A stretch of DNA of 14,765 bases. Source: Bacillota bacterium. Lineage in GTDB: Bacteria > Bacillota > Clostridia > Christensenellales > CAG-138. This document shows positions 14,536 through 14,765 of the stretch, in pieces. The position numbers and the translations under genes were made by a program. The notes under the pieces are model-generated. The model had not been told where the DNA came from, did no database searches, and worked only from the letters and a program-made list of their open reading frames with translations. Numbering within the stretch: the stretch's first letter is position 1; each line of letters begins with the position of its first letter. The stretch lies in assembly GCA_023458355.1 (NCBI GenBank), contig JAEWZS010000260.1, forward strand, positions 1-14,765. Direction: 5' to 3'.

Positions 14536-14564
14536 ACGAATTTACCCCGCTTTGCGAATATCAT

Positions 14565-14588
14565 GCGCGCTTTTTAAACACTGCGCGC
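14565..14588 (-). other. GCGCGC inverted repeat at the 5' end of the ndh2 transcript
   Basis: GCGCGC at 14565-14570 and 14583-14588 can pair across a 12-nt loop. With a start near 14586 the arm would be at the very 5' end of the mRNA, where only four to six pairs could form. It may protect the transcript or be an operator-like repeat. Confidence 0.4.
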
Positions 14589-14592
14589 TATC

Positions 14593-14621
14593 ATAATACA
14601 TAAATTTTACTAAGCGGTCAA
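14593..14621 (-). promoter_or_regulatory. Promoter of the EET operon
   Basis: On the minus strand TTGACC (14621-14616) and TATTAT (14598-14593) are 17 nt apart, each 5 of 6 to the sigma-A consensus. Transcription would start near 14586, about 50 nt before the ndh2 ATG. Confidence 0.8.
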
Positions 14622-14639
14622 TTGTTTGATATTTAACAA
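14622..14639 (-). promoter_or_regulatory. Rex-like redox operator beside the ndh2 promoter
   Basis: Read on the minus strand the site is TTGTTAAATATCAAACAA. The clostridial Rex consensus is TTGTTAA-N4-TTAACAA; the first half matches 7 of 7 and the second 5 of 7. It directly abuts the -35 box. Rex represses when NADH is low and releases when NADH is high, which suits an NADH-oxidising operon. Confidence 0.6.
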
Positions 14640-14657
14640 TCGACTGGCTTAGTCGAT
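14639..14657. promoter_or_regulatory. Second palindrome upstream of the ndh2 promoter
   Basis: ATCGACT (14639-14645) and AGTCGAT (14651-14657) form a perfect 7-bp inverted repeat with a 5-nt spacer, next to the Rex-like site. The spacing suits a dimeric regulator. I do not recognise which one. Confidence 0.45.
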
Positions 14658-14765
14658 AACTATGATAACCGTTTTTATTACAAAAATCTGTTGGATTTTC
14701 AACATTTCGAATTTAAGCATATATACCTCTCATTGATAAAAATACAGAGCCGCTCTGGATAGAGC
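14658..14765. other. Intergenic remainder, no gene seen
   Basis: This AT-rich stretch has no credible coding frame. GATAAC occurs twice nearby (14655-14660 and 14664-14669). A short CAGAG/CTCTG repeat lies at 14745-14757, near the window edge. It could be the upstream region of a gene beyond the window. Confidence 0.4.

Noticed and set aside
14655..14669. Fur box formed by GATAAC repeats
   Set aside because: Only two hexamer-like units are present and the 19-mer palindrome is not matched. It is kept only as a note within the second-palindrome finding.

Overview
The window looks like a chromosomal segment of a Gram-positive bacterium, most likely an anaerobic member of the Clostridia (Bacillota). 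The signs are strong AGGAGG-type ribosome sites, lipoprotein signal peptides, Rho-independent terminators, mid-range base composition, and gene families typical of gut and fermentative Firmicutes. The species cannot be named from the sequence.

Left part, plus strand (1-4450): a tocopherol-cyclase-family protein (17-925), a 72-residue helical protein with its own promoter-like site and terminator (1002-1220), and a promoter followed by a LacZ-type GH2 beta-galactosidase (1331-4450). A hairpin terminator (4459-4485) separates lacZ from everything to its right, which is on the minus strand. The first of those genes, a MelB-like (GPH family) cation:sugar symporter (4500-5888), faces lacZ tail to tail and is a plausible galactoside importer for it.

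Middle, minus strand (5949-7430): a sodium-pump unit made of a 45-residue OadG-like gamma subunit (7141-7278) and the OadB/GcdB beta subunit (6004-7137). It is driven by a TTGACA promoter. The roughly 115-nt leader folds into a three-way-junction-like structure whose closing helix shares bases with a strong intrinsic terminator. This is the layout of a riboswitch or attenuator that switches genes on, and gene context suggests sodium as a possible ligand. No alpha (carboxyltransferase) or biotin-carrier gene is present.

Right part, minus strand (7454-14657): a complete-looking flavin-based extracellular electron transfer (EET) operon in the order ndh2 - dmkB - dmkA - eetA - eetB - pplA - apbE/fmnB. 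A good sigma-A-type promoter, flanked by a Rex-like operator, lies upstream of ndh2. The first four genes overlap or abut. Ndh2 would pass electrons from NADH to a dedicated demethylmenaquinone-type quinone made by DmkA and DmkB. The membrane proteins EetA and EetB would relay them outward. The lipoprotein PplA, with two flavin domains flavinylated by the lipoprotein ApbE, would deliver them to external acceptors. The FAD exporter genes (RibU/FmnA type) are not in the window.

Most notable: an FMN-attachment-like SGATGT motif in a predicted outer loop of Ndh2, the Rex-like operator, the structured leader before the sodium-pump genes, the unannotated 45-aa OadG, and the duplicated, partly homogenised flavin domains of PplA.
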